Source of the DNA: Prevotella sp.
GTDB taxonomy: Bacteria > Bacteroidota > Bacteroidia > Bacteroidales > Bacteroidaceae
DNA length: 64,000 nucleotides
Assembly (NCBI GenBank): GCA_016286575.1
Contig: JAEETB010000001.1
Span: 1-64,000 of the forward strand
Reading direction: 5' to 3'
The notes under the pieces were generated by a model. The model worked only from the letters and a program-made list of their open reading frames with translations. It was not told the origin of the DNA and made no database searches. The position numbers and the translations under genes are program-made. Of the stretch, positions 45,697-56,334 are shown piece after piece (the first letter of the stretch is position 1; each line of letters begins with the position of its first letter).

Positions 45697-46083
45697 TTAA
45701 GCTGCTTTGCGAAGACAAATGGTCATGGGCAACATGTTCTCGTAGTCTGTACGCCCAATCGCTATGGCAGCAAAGAGATTCTTGAAATATTTCAATACAG
45801 ACAGCCCCATCATCTGGCAGGTTGCAATGAAAGTATGATACAAGGCCGACATCTCAGCTTTGGCATGGTTACCAAAGAACAGGGAGTTCTTACGTTCCAC
45901 AGTCAGTGGACGTATATTACGTTCCGCAATGTTGTTGTCAATTTCGTATCGCCCATCTTTCCTATATGTGAAAAGTTGCTTCCAGAATTTATTCAGATAT
46001 CGCAGGGCCTTCTGCATCATGTCTCCCAAATGAGCATTCTCATCCAACAAAAGCTCGTTGAGTCTTGTACTCATCGCTATCAT
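45697..46083 (-). pseudogene. IS66 transposase C-terminal fragment
   Basis: YEIDNNIAERNIRPLTVERKNSLFFGNHAKAEMSALYHTFIATCQMMGLS. Confidence 0.75.
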
Positions 46084-46922
46084 GATGTCTGTTGTCGGGC
46101 AATCAGGTCGCTTGTCGCATGAGTGCCGGGAACACGTCTGAAAGAATCAACATTTTCATCATCATAAGGTAGGTAGGCCGTCCTGGTTTCTCCGTCCTTT
46201 GTTTTGTAAACAACCATCTGACGATCATGCTGGATAATCTCAACCCGTTGCTCAAAACTGTATTTCTGATCGTATACCCTGATAATTTCTGCTCCTTCAG
46301 GTAACTTGGACAGATCCGACTTGTGAAGAATCCTGCGGGTGGCCTTCATCGTGTCATATTTCATCCCCTGACGATTCGGACGTTCTTCTTTCTCCGGACA
46401 TGGAGACTTGGTCTCTTCTACCGGTAGTTCTGACGGATCAGAGGGCTTCTCACAATTTGTACCGTCAAAACCATCACGTTCCTCATCACGATCACGATCT
46501 TCGGGCTTAGGCTGAGTGTTTGGCTTTACTTTCTTAGAAATACCCTTCTGACTCTTGTCTGCATATGTCTGCTTGTTCTTAAGCTTTAGTTGAGAAGTCA
46601 GATCGTTTATCTTCGCGAGCATCTGATCAATCTTGAGAGAATCCTGCTCATGAGACGCCATCAGATCATCAATCTTCTTCGAATCAGATTCATGCATTAA
46701 CTTAAGCATATCGAGAGTATCCTGCAGATTCTTGATGAAGGCATCTTTGTCAGCTATAGTCCGGTCGCGCTCCTTCTTCTGCTGAAGCAAGAATTCAATA
46801 TATCTGTTCTTCTCCGAATCTTCCATCGTAAGGTATGCTTTTTGAGGCGTCTCAGGACCATTCTCCCGAGACTCCAAGTGGCGCAAATGCTCCATTCTGG
46901 ACTGCAATTCCTCTAATTCCAT
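46080..46922 (-). pseudogene. IS66 transposase N-terminal fragment
   Basis: Coiled-coil N-terminus, LTSQLKLKNKQTYADKSQKG; breaks off before the catalytic core. Confidence 0.7.
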
Positions 46923-47036
46923 ACCTTCTTATTTTTCTACAAATGTACATAAAAATCTTGAATCCACCAAACATTTTTACCACTTATTTGTCTGATATTC
47001 AGATATTTACGTTAAATATTACTAACAAAAAGGCCC

Positions 47037-47591
47037 TCACTTCAAACGTAGTTTCTTTATCACCGGACTCTCCAGAACTGCGACTAGATCCTTCCAGTCC
47101 ATACGGTAACTTTTCAGACCTTTCTCATCACAATACTCTAAGAGCATGAAGCTATAGCCATTGGTGAACACCTTCTCATGGATATAGTAGGCATGATTCT
47201 CAAAATGCACCATCTTAACCTTCCTCCGGTCTTTCGACATGAAAACAAATACATCCCCATTGTATGGATCATGGTGCGTCATCTGCTTGACTATCTGGAG
47301 CAGACGGTTATAGCCACAGCGCATATCAGTTATTCCTGGGATATAGTAGAAACGCTTCAAGCCTGAGATCGTTAGCATAGGCCCTCCAGTTTCTCTACGA
47401 ATTTCCGAAGGCTCTCGTAGCTTAAGTTCTTCCGCTTGATAAACACACCATTGCTCATGCAGATAGTTACAGCTATTCGGACTGATGCTTGGGAAGGTGT
47501 TTGTTCCTCTGGAGTTTCCCCCTTGGTTTCCGAAGCTGGAGCACCATCTATTTGGATTGGGTGTATTCGCTTGTGCGTATCCCTGTACCAT
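47037..47591 (-). CDS. tnpB: IS66 TnpB (homology begins near 47379, MLTISGLKRFYYIPG...)
   Basis: GLKRFYYIPGITDMRCGYNRLLQIV...GDVFVFMSKDRRKVKMV... Confidence 0.75.
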   Translation of the reverse strand: MVQGYAQANTPNPNRWCSSFGNQGGNSRGTNTFPSISPNSCNYLHEQWCVYQAEELKLREPSEIRRETGGPMLTISGLKRFYYIPGITDMRCGYNRLLQIVKQMTHHDPYNGDVFVFMSKDRRKVKMVHFENHAYYIHEKVFTNGYSFMLLEYCDEKGLKSYRMDWKDLVAVLESPVIKKLRLK

Positions 47592-47713
47592 TTATTAAAC
47601 TCGTTTACCGGTACGCCTTGTTTAAGGCAAAATTCCTCAATGGAGAGGTTGTAAGGCAGACCCTCACTTTGGTATAGAAACCAACATTTTTCAAAATCTT
47701 TGCTACTGAACAT
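47372..47713 (-). CDS. IS66 TnpA-like accessory protein (copy 1)
   Basis: FSSKDFEKCWFLYQSEGLPYNLSIEEFCLKQGVPVNEFNKWYRDTHK. Confidence 0.7.
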   Translation of the reverse strand: MFSSKDFEKCWFLYQSEGLPYNLSIEEFCLKQGVPVNEFNKWYRDTHKRIHPIQIDGAPASETKGETPEEQTPSQASVRIAVTICMSNGVFIKRKNLSYESLRKFVEKLEGLC

Positions 47714-47790
47714 AAAGTCATATTTTTAAGAACAGTGCAAAGGTATATCATTTTATCTTTTCTTGCAATACGTCAAAATTGGCTGCTTAC

Positions 47791-47962
47791 TCACCATCTT
47801 AACCGTTCTCTGGTTCTTCGACATAAAGATAAACACGTCACCATTGCTGGTGTTTAAGTGGTGCTTATGCTTAACGATTTCAAGCAGCCTATGGGCGCCA
47901 CAGCGCATGTCATTGATATCGGGTACGAAATAGAACTTCTTCAGTCCGGAAATGGTCAGCAT
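47791..47962 (-). pseudogene. IS66 TnpB fragment cut by the element ending at 47790
   Basis: MLTISGLKKFYFVPDINDMRCGAHRLLEIV...FMSKNQRTVKMV then IS terminus. Confidence 0.7.
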
Positions 47963-48417
47963 ACCACCTCCAATCTCTCAATCAGATGCTTGAGCTCACT
48001 GAAACTAATGCCTGTCTTCGCGATTCGCATTCCATCCGGGAACTTGATGCTGATGGAAATTTTCTTGTTGATGTTGGCTACCCGGTCTGTGGGGTATTTG
48101 AAAGGATGCCTTACCGGATCATGAACCTTACTCTCCTCACTTACCTTGGCCGCTTCCGACTGAATCTCCGCCTCTTCATCAGCGGGCATTCCTGTTACTG
48201 TTATCGGATAGACCTTCTTATGCGTCTTCCTGTACCATTTATCGAAAGTTGGAAAGTCAACTCCGTGCTTTTTGCAGAATTCCTCTATCGAGATATTCTT
48301 CGGGAGCCCTTCAGCCTGGTACAAAAACCAAAGGCTCTCAAAATCTTTTGAACTGTATACCATTTGCCTCATTCTTAAAACGAGGCCAAAGGTATCATTT
48401 TCCCACTTCATATACAA
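47956..48417 (-). CDS. IS66 TnpA-like accessory protein (copy 2)
   Basis: YSSKDFESLWFLYQAEGLPKNISIEEFCKKHGVDFPTFDKWYRKTHKK. Confidence 0.7.
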   Translation of the reverse strand: MYMKWENDTFGLVLRMRQMVYSSKDFESLWFLYQAEGLPKNISIEEFCKKHGVDFPTFDKWYRKTHKKVYPITVTGMPADEEAEIQSEAAKVSEESKVHDPVRHPFKYPTDRVANINKKISISIKFPDGMRIAKTGISFSELKHLIERLEVVC

Positions 48418-48443
48418 GACGTCAAAATTGACAGCTTACATGC

Positions 48444-48800
48444 TTAACATAGTCCCTCCAGTTTCTCCACCATACTTACAAGGCTCTGGTAGGTTAAGCC
48501 TCTCTTCTGTATTTGAAGACCATCACTTGTACGGATTAAAACTTGTATACCACCTTTCTTTAACTGAAGATCCTGATTGGCTTCTTCATCTGATGGTTCT
48601 ACTGTCACCTGAGTTCCTGACACCGGAGCATCTTCTATCTCCAATGGCACGATAGCCTTGTGCATCTTGTAGTACCATTTATTGAACTCTCTATAGTTTA
48701 CACCTCGACTTACACAGAATGCATTGATCGAAACACCCTTTGGCTCTCCTTCTGTCTTATACAGTATCCAGAGCTTTTCAAAATCACTGTTACTTATCAT
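48444..48800 (-). CDS. IS66 TnpA-like accessory protein (copy 3)
   Basis: ISNSDFEKLWILYKTEGEPKGVSINAFCVSRGVNYREFNKWYYKMHKA. Confidence 0.7.
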   Translation of the reverse strand: MISNSDFEKLWILYKTEGEPKGVSINAFCVSRGVNYREFNKWYYKMHKAIVPLEIEDAPVSGTQVTVEPSDEEANQDLQLKKGGIQVLIRTSDGLQIQKRGLTYQSLVSMVEKLEGLC

Positions 48801-48912
48801 ACCTTATTGCTTTTTGGTTTAACAGCGCAAAGGTACTATCTTTTTTTCAAATTACTCTGTCACACTTTTGGACGCTTACTCATAAAAGAGCTAATAATAC
48901 AGACTAAGAACG

Positions 48913-50076
48913 TTACAGGTTTTCAAAAAACTTCTTCTGCTCTTTATTAATCGCTGGATCAAAAATACTATGATAAGGATAATATTGATCTATTCCCCTC
49001 CATTTTGTACCTGCTATTGGGACCAGATAATCACGGATAGGAAGATATAGTAAAAGTAACAACGCTATTGAATAAGCTATAACTTTCTGTTTAAAATGAT
49101 GCTTTGGTAATTCTGCAATAACAGTTGCGAGAAGAATATAATAAAATGGATCCACATATAATCTAAACCGCCATAGAGCCTGCATAAAACCTGCCAAAAT
49201 GCAGAAGACAAGATAGAATAGACCAAAAGATCCTATAAACAAATCTCTTTGGCGATGTATATAATAAATAAGAACTATCAAAATAAAGAGTCTTCTCAAA
49301 GAGTATACTGCAAAGGTATCGTGTGTACCTTGTCTCTCACTGGACATATATGCAGAGCCTAACGTGCTCATATTTTCACCGATATACCCATTATCAATTA
49401 TGGTAGTCATTAAGTTAGTTAAACTATCACTATTGAAAAAACTTAAAATACCCAAAAAGAATACAATAAGAATTACAAAGGTCCATTTATTATATTTTAT
49501 AAGATGGAATAAAGGAAATACTACTAATAATAAAGCAGAATTATGAAACAACCATGCTAAAAGCACGAAAACATAATATTTTAAAAATACTTTTCGACGA
49601 AGATAAGAAAAACCGTACAAAGCAAATCCAAGTGCTATTGAATGACGATAGACATTAAAATTTAGGACTAAATATGATAATAAGGCATAAATTAAAACAC
49701 AGAGGAATATATACTTTGTCTCTCTTTTAAAGAAAGAAAAAAAAGCTACGTTTATAAAAACGGCTTGTACAATTTTCAACAATATAAAGTCATCGGTTAT
49801 TAATTTACAGAGATAAACGAGCAGAATCCAGCCTGGCTGTCTTTGGTGATCCATATAATACTCAAAATCACTCAAATCAAACGAAGATGTTTTAAAACTT
49901 TTGTATGACTGGATATATCCAAATATATCTGTTCCAACACAATACTGAAGACCTGACAATAAAATGAACCATAACAATAATATACGATACCATATCTGCT
50001 TATTCTTTTGACACCCCTTGATGTCATAAATCACAGCTAAGACAACACAGAACAATATTGATAAGGAATAAATCAT
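48913..50076 (-). CDS. EpsG-family polysaccharide polymerase-like membrane protein
   Basis: Multi-TM; FNVYRHSIALGFALYGFSYL. Confidence 0.7.
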   Translation of the reverse strand: MIYSLSILFCVVLAVIYDIKGCQKNKQIWYRILLLWFILLSGLQYCVGTDIFGYIQSYKSFKTSSFDLSDFEYYMDHQRQPGWILLVYLCKLITDDFILLKIVQAVFINVAFFSFFKRETKYIFLCVLIYALLSYLVLNFNVYRHSIALGFALYGFSYLRRKVFLKYYVFVLLAWLFHNSALLLVVFPLFHLIKYNKWTFVILIVFFLGILSFFNSDSLTNLMTTIIDNGYIGENMSTLGSAYMSSERQGTHDTFAVYSLRRLFILIVLIYYIHRQRDLFIGSFGLFYLVFCILAGFMQALWRFRLYVDPFYYILLATVIAELPKHHFKQKVIAYSIALLLLLYLPIRDYLVPIAGTKWRGIDQYYPYHSIFDPAINKEQKKFFENL

Positions 50077-50106
50077 ACAACTTAACCGAACTGAAATTAT
50101 TTCTCT

Positions 50107-51543
50107 TTACTTTTTCTTTTTATAATCATTGATTATGCTTACTGCATATTCTTTCAATTCTACTATTTCCGTCTTAAAAAACAATAGGGCAAACAATAAC
50201 AATATAAGAAGCATTACGATTTTAACTCCTATTACGTCGTACATCAATTGTGTTATTAGACCTCCTATGATGACAATAATAATAGTAGCAATCATGTAAC
50301 GGTAATGTTCTATTGCTCGGTAATATTTCTGTCCTACGACTGTTTTTATTACCATTGATACGATTGAAGCCACAGCGGTAGCAATAGCAATCCCTGTTAA
50401 TCCAAGAGGAATCTGTAATAGCAGACACAATAAAATATTTACTAAAACAGAACTACTAAAGACCAAAATATTATAGTAAGTCTTTTTTGAAATATCAATA
50501 CCCAATCCTGTGGTTTCGCTAATTATATAACATACTGGGCCAAGAATCAAATAAGGGAAGAAAATTTTTGCGGAACGATACTTTTCACCTAATAATAAAA
50601 AGACCACATCCTGAGAAAGGATAAGGAGTATGGCAAAAATCGCCAACATACACATGAGATAACGGTGTAGCTTTTCAAATTGTCCTGTCTGCGTTTTATA
50701 ATTTTCATATGTGTATGGAAGCCAGAATGTATTAAACCCAGCCTGTATTAAAGAAATAAGACCCGCCAATGCAGCCGCTGATGTAAATAATCCTATACTA
50801 GTATAATCCATTGTTTTTTGCATAACAACTTGTGGTATCGAAGTGTTTGCCCACATTAACACGGTAACAGGTGTCAATGGAAGCGCATATTTAAACATTT
50901 CCTTTGCAAACACTTTATCAACCTTATTAATTACCACGAATCTTTTCCTTTGAATGACAAGAAATATAACCGCCAGAATTAAGTGAGTAACAGTAAGTAC
51001 AAAAAGTGCTGGTTTATAGGATGGTTCCCAAAAACCTACTGCCAAATAGAAACATTTAGAAACAAGCGTCATCAACACTCCTTGTATTGTATACATCTTG
51101 ATATTCTTCTCCATCCTATATGACAGATTCAAATATCGTAATGTAGAGGTGCAGAAAACACTAATAAAAAATAGGTATAGTAGAAAATTATCATTTTCTT
51201 CGAATAAATGTAACGATATAAAGCTATCAAATGGAATTGATGCTATTATTGTTACAGCCAATATGGAATAGGTTATACCAAAACAGAATGAAAAGAGATA
51301 ACCAACAGACTTGTTATTTGGACGCTCGAGATAAAAACGAGCAAAAGCCTGATCCAGTCCTATTAAAATAAAAATACCAAAAAGATTGGAGTAGGTATTA
51401 AAAATGTTAATCTTTCCTACAACATCAGGAGCAAAAAGCCGAGTTGCAAAGGGGGCTGTCAAAAAACCTATTGCGAAAGATATCCATGTTACCATGGAAA
51501 ATCCAACGAATTTTTTTATGAAAGATTTGCCGGTCTCAGCCAT
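50107..51543 (-). CDS. wzx: oligosaccharide flippase (Wzx/MOP family)
   Basis: ~12 TM; TAPFATRLFAPDVVGKINIFNTYSNLFG; FARFYLE. Confidence 0.8.
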   Translation of the reverse strand: MAETGKSFIKKFVGFSMVTWISFAIGFLTAPFATRLFAPDVVGKINIFNTYSNLFGIFILIGLDQAFARFYLERPNNKSVGYLFSFCFGITYSILAVTIIASIPFDSFISLHLFEENDNFLLYLFFISVFCTSTLRYLNLSYRMEKNIKMYTIQGVLMTLVSKCFYLAVGFWEPSYKPALFVLTVTHLILAVIFLVIQRKRFVVINKVDKVFAKEMFKYALPLTPVTVLMWANTSIPQVVMQKTMDYTSIGLFTSAAALAGLISLIQAGFNTFWLPYTYENYKTQTGQFEKLHRYLMCMLAIFAILLILSQDVVFLLLGEKYRSAKIFFPYLILGPVCYIISETTGLGIDISKKTYYNILVFSSSVLVNILLCLLLQIPLGLTGIAIATAVASIVSMVIKTVVGQKYYRAIEHYRYMIATIIIVIIGGLITQLMYDVIGVKIVMLLILLLFALLFFKTEIVELKEYAVSIINDYKKKK

Positions 51544-52691
51544 TACTTAATGTTCTTTTTGAAGATATCTTTGATTCTGTCTTCATTATAACGTTCTACC
51601 ACTAAAGATCTATTCTTTTCTTTCTCCTCTAATGATAAAGAATCAAAAAAACTAGCACTCGTGACTGTTTCAATTGGGAACACTGAGAATCCACAGTCTG
51701 TAAACCATTTGTATAGGGGACTCCTCTCAGACATATAGACTTTTATACCAAGATAAAAACCCATCATTGCCGTCCCTTGGGATTCCTGCCGCCATGCGGA
51801 CAATATCATAGATTTTAACCGCAAAAAATACTTGTTGTACTCCTGAAGAGGAATATATTTTCTTAATGGTTCTAATTGGTTAGGAAATTGTTCCTTATAA
51901 ATTGTTTCAATATCGTCTGCGTATTCTTTTGTACCCCCATAAGACAAAGGCATGATTATTTTAGTTTGTTTTGGTATGTCTATTTGCTTTAAAAAGTCAA
52001 GAACATATAAATGATTATTTGAGAAAGATGCGGAATTCCCAACAAGAACATCGTTTCCAGTTGAAAAATCAGAACCTTTTAATTCTCCAAGGACTTCATT
52101 TAATGAATAATTGAAAATCTCGTAAGAAGGAATTTCCCTCCCGACAAACTCTTTAACATATTCAGCATCATAACCACAACAATATTGAATGCTATCTATT
52201 CTATTCGCTATATACTTAAATTGTTTATTTTTTTGAAAGTCGAAACAATATTTATATCCCTTTAATGTAGCCATAAAATGGAAAAGGCCGCTAGCGTGTT
52301 GTCGTAGAAAGCCATGACTTTCATATTTTAGAGGACTGGCATAGTAAATCTTATATCCTCTCGGCTCCAAAAATTGATTATATAAGTCATAACCATATAT
52401 CTCCCAACACACAGGAATATTCTTGGGGATAAACTTAATAAAATCGATTTTATCATAGGACATGTAATGGGATATTACATGGGTCACCTTTGAAAAATCA
52501 TAATTACTGGCAAACCATTCTAAATTACGAAAATTGACAATTCTTCCCTTGTAGTCCCCTTTTAGCCTTTTAAATGGCTTATCTCCATCACCAAAAACCA
52601 GCACTTCATTACATCCTGGAAATACTTCTTCATATACTCCAAGTGTCCTTTCAATAACTTGATGATCTGTTATAAGATGTAAAATTTTCAT
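51543..52691 (-). CDS. WecF-like (4-amino-fucosyl) glycosyltransferase
   Basis: MKILHLITDHQVIERTLGVYEEVFPG; CWEIYGYDLYN; KTKIIMPLSYGG. Confidence 0.7.
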   Translation of the reverse strand: MKILHLITDHQVIERTLGVYEEVFPGCNEVLVFGDGDKPFKRLKGDYKGRIVNFRNLEWFASNYDFSKVTHVISHYMSYDKIDFIKFIPKNIPVCWEIYGYDLYNQFLEPRGYKIYYASPLKYESHGFLRQHASGLFHFMATLKGYKYCFDFQKNKQFKYIANRIDSIQYCCGYDAEYVKEFVGREIPSYEIFNYSLNEVLGELKGSDFSTGNDVLVGNSASFSNNHLYVLDFLKQIDIPKQTKIIMPLSYGGTKEYADDIETIYKEQFPNQLEPLRKYIPLQEYNKYFLRLKSMILSAWRQESQGTAMMGFYLGIKVYMSERSPLYKWFTDCGFSVFPIETVTSASFFDSLSLEEKEKNRSLVVERYNEDRIKDIFKKNIK

Positions 52692-53846
52692 CTATTTCTT
52701 GTTATCAACTATAATACCTAGAATTCTTGAGATGTCTTCATTTGATAGGGCATGATGCATCGGCAAACATAAAACCTCATCTGCCATCTTGTTAGCTAAA
52801 GGAAGATTATCCTTTTTTGATGACAGAAGTCCGCGATAAGTAGGGAAGTTACTTATCAAAGGATAAAAATATCTACGGCTTAGAATACCATGTTCTTTCA
52901 TCTTATAATAAAGTTCGTCACGGGTAATACCATATTTCTCGCTATCAACAAATACTGGGAAGTAAGAATAATTATGTCTTACGCCTGGCATATCTTCCCA
53001 AAAGGATATACCGGGGATTCCGCGTAACTCTGCACGATATTTCTTTGCCACTTCATTTCTAGCCTTTATTGCATTGTCAACCTGCTTAAGATTAAGTAAC
53101 CCATATGCAGAACGCATCTCGTCCATTTTACCATTAATTCCAGGAGCAACAACCGTTACTTCATCAGTGATTCCAAAGTTTTTTAAGTTGTCTATTCGAA
53201 CTTTCATTTTTTCGTCATGAACAACCAAAGCACCGCCCTCAATAGTATTATAAACTTTTGTCGCATGAAAACTAAGCGTACTCATATCACCTGCATTCAT
53301 TATGCCTGCAAGTCCTTTTTCATCATATGCAGACAATCCATATTGTTCAGATGGTATCTCCACACCAAATGCATGGGCTGCATCATATATAACCCTAAGC
53401 CCATATTTGTCTGCAATTTCCTGTATACGTTTAGTATCGCACGGTTTCCCGTAACAATGCACAGGCATTATACAAGTTGTTGCAGGTGTTATAGCTGCCT
53501 CAATTTTATCAGGATCCATATTGCCCGTCTTTGGATCAATATCTACAAAAACAGGCTTACACCCATTCCACCAAATACTATGTGTTGTAGCAACAAAACT
53601 ATATGGAGTTGTTATCACTTCTCCTGTTACTCTCAATGCTTGAAGAGCCGTCATTAATGGTAATGTTCCATTTGTAAACAAACAAACGTATGGAACATGA
53701 AGATATTCAGCAAGTGCTTTTTCCAATTGTTGGTGGAATTGTCCCATATTTGTAATCCATTTACTTTCCCAAATCTCTTTTAATAGTTTGGAAAATTCAT
53801 CCAATCGTGGGAGTAGAGGCGATGTAACAGTAATAACCTTATTCAT
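52692..53846 (-). CDS. DegT/DnrJ/EryC1 aminotransferase
   Basis: TTPYSFVATTHSI, IYDAAHAFGV, LSFHATKVYNTIEGGALV. Confidence 0.85.
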   Translation of the reverse strand: MNKVITVTSPLLPRLDEFSKLLKEIWESKWITNMGQFHQQLEKALAEYLHVPYVCLFTNGTLPLMTALQALRVTGEVITTPYSFVATTHSIWWNGCKPVFVDIDPKTGNMDPDKIEAAITPATTCIMPVHCYGKPCDTKRIQEIADKYGLRVIYDAAHAFGVEIPSEQYGLSAYDEKGLAGIMNAGDMSTLSFHATKVYNTIEGGALVVHDEKMKVRIDNLKNFGITDEVTVVAPGINGKMDEMRSAYGLLNLKQVDNAIKARNEVAKKYRAELRGIPGISFWEDMPGVRHNYSYFPVFVDSEKYGITRDELYYKMKEHGILSRRYFYPLISNFPTYRGLLSSKKDNLPLANKMADEVLCLPMHHALSNEDISRILGIIVDNKK

Positions 53847-53948
53847 AATTCGAATTCCAAAATTATAATACTAATTTAATCTTTTTTATCTCATTTACAA
53901 TAATACTATTATTTTTTTTGTTTCCTCTCAATATTGAAAGAAGACATA

Positions 53949-54932
53949 TCATAACTTTATTGTAACCATGTATATATTAGAAACATTGATATCACCTTTA
54001 TGATAACTTATAAACAATTTCCTATTTTTATACACAATTCCAGGATAAGAGCAATCCTTATCACCAGAAATTCTTTCAATCGGAACTAATTCTTGTTTAT
54101 TCTTATTAAGTCTATATAGGGTGGTCTGGAGCCCGTACTTATAGCTTCTACCAGCCACCAAAAGATTCCTTTTCGCCTTAATAATTTTAGGACAAGCAAT
54201 TATTTCATCACAATCTTTCCACTGCCATTGTTTATTCGTTAGATTATAGATTCCCAAAGCCGCAAAAATATCCTTACGCACAATAGCCAACAAATGATTA
54301 TTATCTAACTTTGCCACAGAAGCCTCACTGGGATTTCCATCCAAATTGATCTTCTCTACCAGCTTGTAATTAATGCCATCTGAAGTAGTAACCATTCCAA
54401 AATAGGGTGCATAACAGAATCCATATGCTGTCCCATCAATCCATTCTATATTCCATATCCAATTCCAATTCTGACAAACATCAAAATTAACATTTTGCAA
54501 AGGAGTGAACTCTCCGTTGCTTTTTATGAATGAAACACATGAATTTCTTGTTACTGCTTTTCCGTTCTCGTACTTCACCTTTTCTGTTAACAGCATCATT
54601 TTACCAGTAGGAGTTACAGACAGCTGAGGATCTCGCAAATCATAGCCGTCTTCCTTGAAAGATAAAAAAACCTCCCATTTTTCTCCATTTGAAGACTTAA
54701 TGATCTTTATTACGCCACAATCCTTTCCACTGATATCAGCATGCATGTTTGCATTTCTAAATGCGCAGTACAGATTGTCTTGGTATTGTACTAATGCAGT
54801 AAAGGCTGCATGTGAGTCACCTTTCCATATAAGTTTGTCAGAAGATTGTTTTGATAAAATAGTAAAAGATGGAAACAGCAATAGCAGCAGAACACAAGAT
54901 AGAAAATAAATTTTGTGTTTAGTAGATATCAT
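53949..54932 (-). CDS. exported sialidase-fold (BNR-like) protein
   Basis: N-terminal signal/anchor; SHAAFTALVQYQDNLYCAFRN, KSSNGEKWE, DLRDPQLSVTPTGKMMLL. Confidence 0.6.
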   Translation of the reverse strand: MISTKHKIYFLSCVLLLLLFPSFTILSKQSSDKLIWKGDSHAAFTALVQYQDNLYCAFRNANMHADISGKDCGVIKIIKSSNGEKWEVFLSFKEDGYDLRDPQLSVTPTGKMMLLTEKVKYENGKAVTRNSCVSFIKSNGEFTPLQNVNFDVCQNWNWIWNIEWIDGTAYGFCYAPYFGMVTTSDGINYKLVEKINLDGNPSEASVAKLDNNHLLAIVRKDIFAALGIYNLTNKQWQWKDCDEIIACPKIIKAKRNLLVAGRSYKYGLQTTLYRLNKNKQELVPIERISGDKDCSYPGIVYKNRKLFISYHKGDINVSNIYMVTIKL

Positions 54933-54933
54933 A

Positions 54934-56334
54934 TTACCTGCTTAATGCTTTATAATTAATTTTACCCGATTCAAATCTCGGTATTGATTCTATCACTCTC
55001 ACATCAAAGAACTTAGCCATCAAGGCGGTCTTTTCAGAAATAAGTTTCTTAACCTCTTCCTTCAAGTCCTCCTGCGTGATATAAATCAGCATCTGATTGT
55101 CATCACCCGTGCAGGCGCACTCAATACCATTAAAGTTCTCAGAGATAATCTTCTCGCTTTGATCCAGACTAACTCTAAGTCCAAAGAGCTTCAAGAAACG
55201 TTTCTTACGACCTACGATATAGAAGAAACAATCAGCGTCCTTCTTGGCCAAGTCACCAGTCTCATATACCCCGCAGAACTCATCACCTTTAGCTAGGTCC
55301 TCCACGCAGGTACCATAACCCATCGTTACGTTAGGCCCCTCATAGCGCAATTCACCTTCTACATCAGCCTCAGTTATCTCATTGCCGTTCTCATCAACTA
55401 GAATGAGCTTGCCTTCAGGAATGGCATGGCCAATGCTGCCAATATGAGTTGCAGCCTGCTCGGGTGGCAGGAATGCCAAACGGGCTGAAGTCTCAGTGGT
55501 ACCAAAGGTGGCAAAGAAACGCTTACCCTTCTCTACAGCATAATCCACAAATGTCTTGAACAGCATGTCAGACAGTTTGCCGCCTCCCTCTGCCATTGTG
55601 GTCAGGTAGGGCAAATCCATCTTCCAGAAACGCAGGCGGTTCAGAATCTCATAGCTGAACGGTACACCTGTAAAGTTGGTGCCTTTCTGTTCCTTGATAA
55701 ATGCCCAATATTTGGGACTCATCAGGTTCACTTCAATCAGCAGTACCGTTGCACCAGCATAGATGTGGCTGTTGATGACATTGAGTCCCATGGTGTATTG
55801 CATGGGCAGGTCAATGATACCACGTTCTTCGGGAGTCCAGCCAAATACCTTTGCAACATTCTTGGCGTTGCTCTCTATGTTGCCATACTTGTGACGTACC
55901 AGTTTAGGGCTACCCGTAGTGCCGGATGTGGTCATCAGCATGGAAAGGTCTGGATGCAGTGCAGGCGCTTTCTTGCCAGTCTTGCAAAGCACAAACCCCT
56001 TGTAGTCATACACCTTTTCATAACCACTCTCCTCAACCATTGCCTCCGGCATCCAGTAATAGGAAGGACCGTAGGTTTCATCCAACACTTTGAGCAATGC
56101 CTTGTCAATATGTGCACTCAATAATAAGCACACATCCTTGCAGTCATACAACGACAAGAAACCAGCCAGTGCTCCTACCCGGTTCTCACACAGGCAGAAT
56201 ACCAACTCACGCTCTGGTAGAACGGCAGACAGTTCACCACGCAGGTCAACCAGTTCGCCGTATGTTAATTGTCCACCCGCATCATCAATGGCAGCCATTG
56301 CTGATGCAGGCTTCTTATCAATATCAAACAGCAT
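54934..56334 (-). CDS. AMP-binding acyl-CoA/acyl-ACP ligase
   Basis: MLMTTSGTTGSPKLVR; FATFGTTETSARLAFL; YETGDLAKKD. Confidence 0.85.
   Translation of the reverse strand: MLFDIDKKPASAMAAIDDAGGQLTYGELVDLRGELSAVLPERELVFCLCENRVGALAGFLSLYDCKDVCLLLSAHIDKALLKVLDETYGPSYYWMPEAMVEESGYEKVYDYKGFVLCKTGKKAPALHPDLSMLMTTSGTTGSPKLVRHKYGNIESNAKNVAKVFGWTPEERGIIDLPMQYTMGLNVINSHIYAGATVLLIEVNLMSPKYWAFIKEQKGTNFTGVPFSYEILNRLRFWKMDLPYLTTMAEGGGKLSDMLFKTFVDYAVEKGKRFFATFGTTETSARLAFLPPEQAATHIGSIGHAIPEGKLILVDENGNEITEADVEGELRYEGPNVTMGYGTCVEDLAKGDEFCGVYETGDLAKKDADCFFYIVGRKKRFLKLFGLRVSLDQSEKIISENFNGIECACTGDDNQMLIYITQEDLKEEVKKLISEKTALMAKFFDVRVIESIPRFESGKINYKALSR

Larger units (their letters stand above)
45610..47790. mobile_element. 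IS66-family element with internally deleted transposase
   Basis: Termini gtaaacagccaattttgacgt and reverse complement of acgtcaaaattggctgcttac. Confidence 0.75.
45585..48879. mobile_element. nested IS66-family composite
   Basis: Outer termini gtatgcatccaacccc (45585) and ttttggacgcttac (to 48879); inner termini at 45610, 47790 and 48439; three tnpA and two tnpB remnants. Confidence 0.65.
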
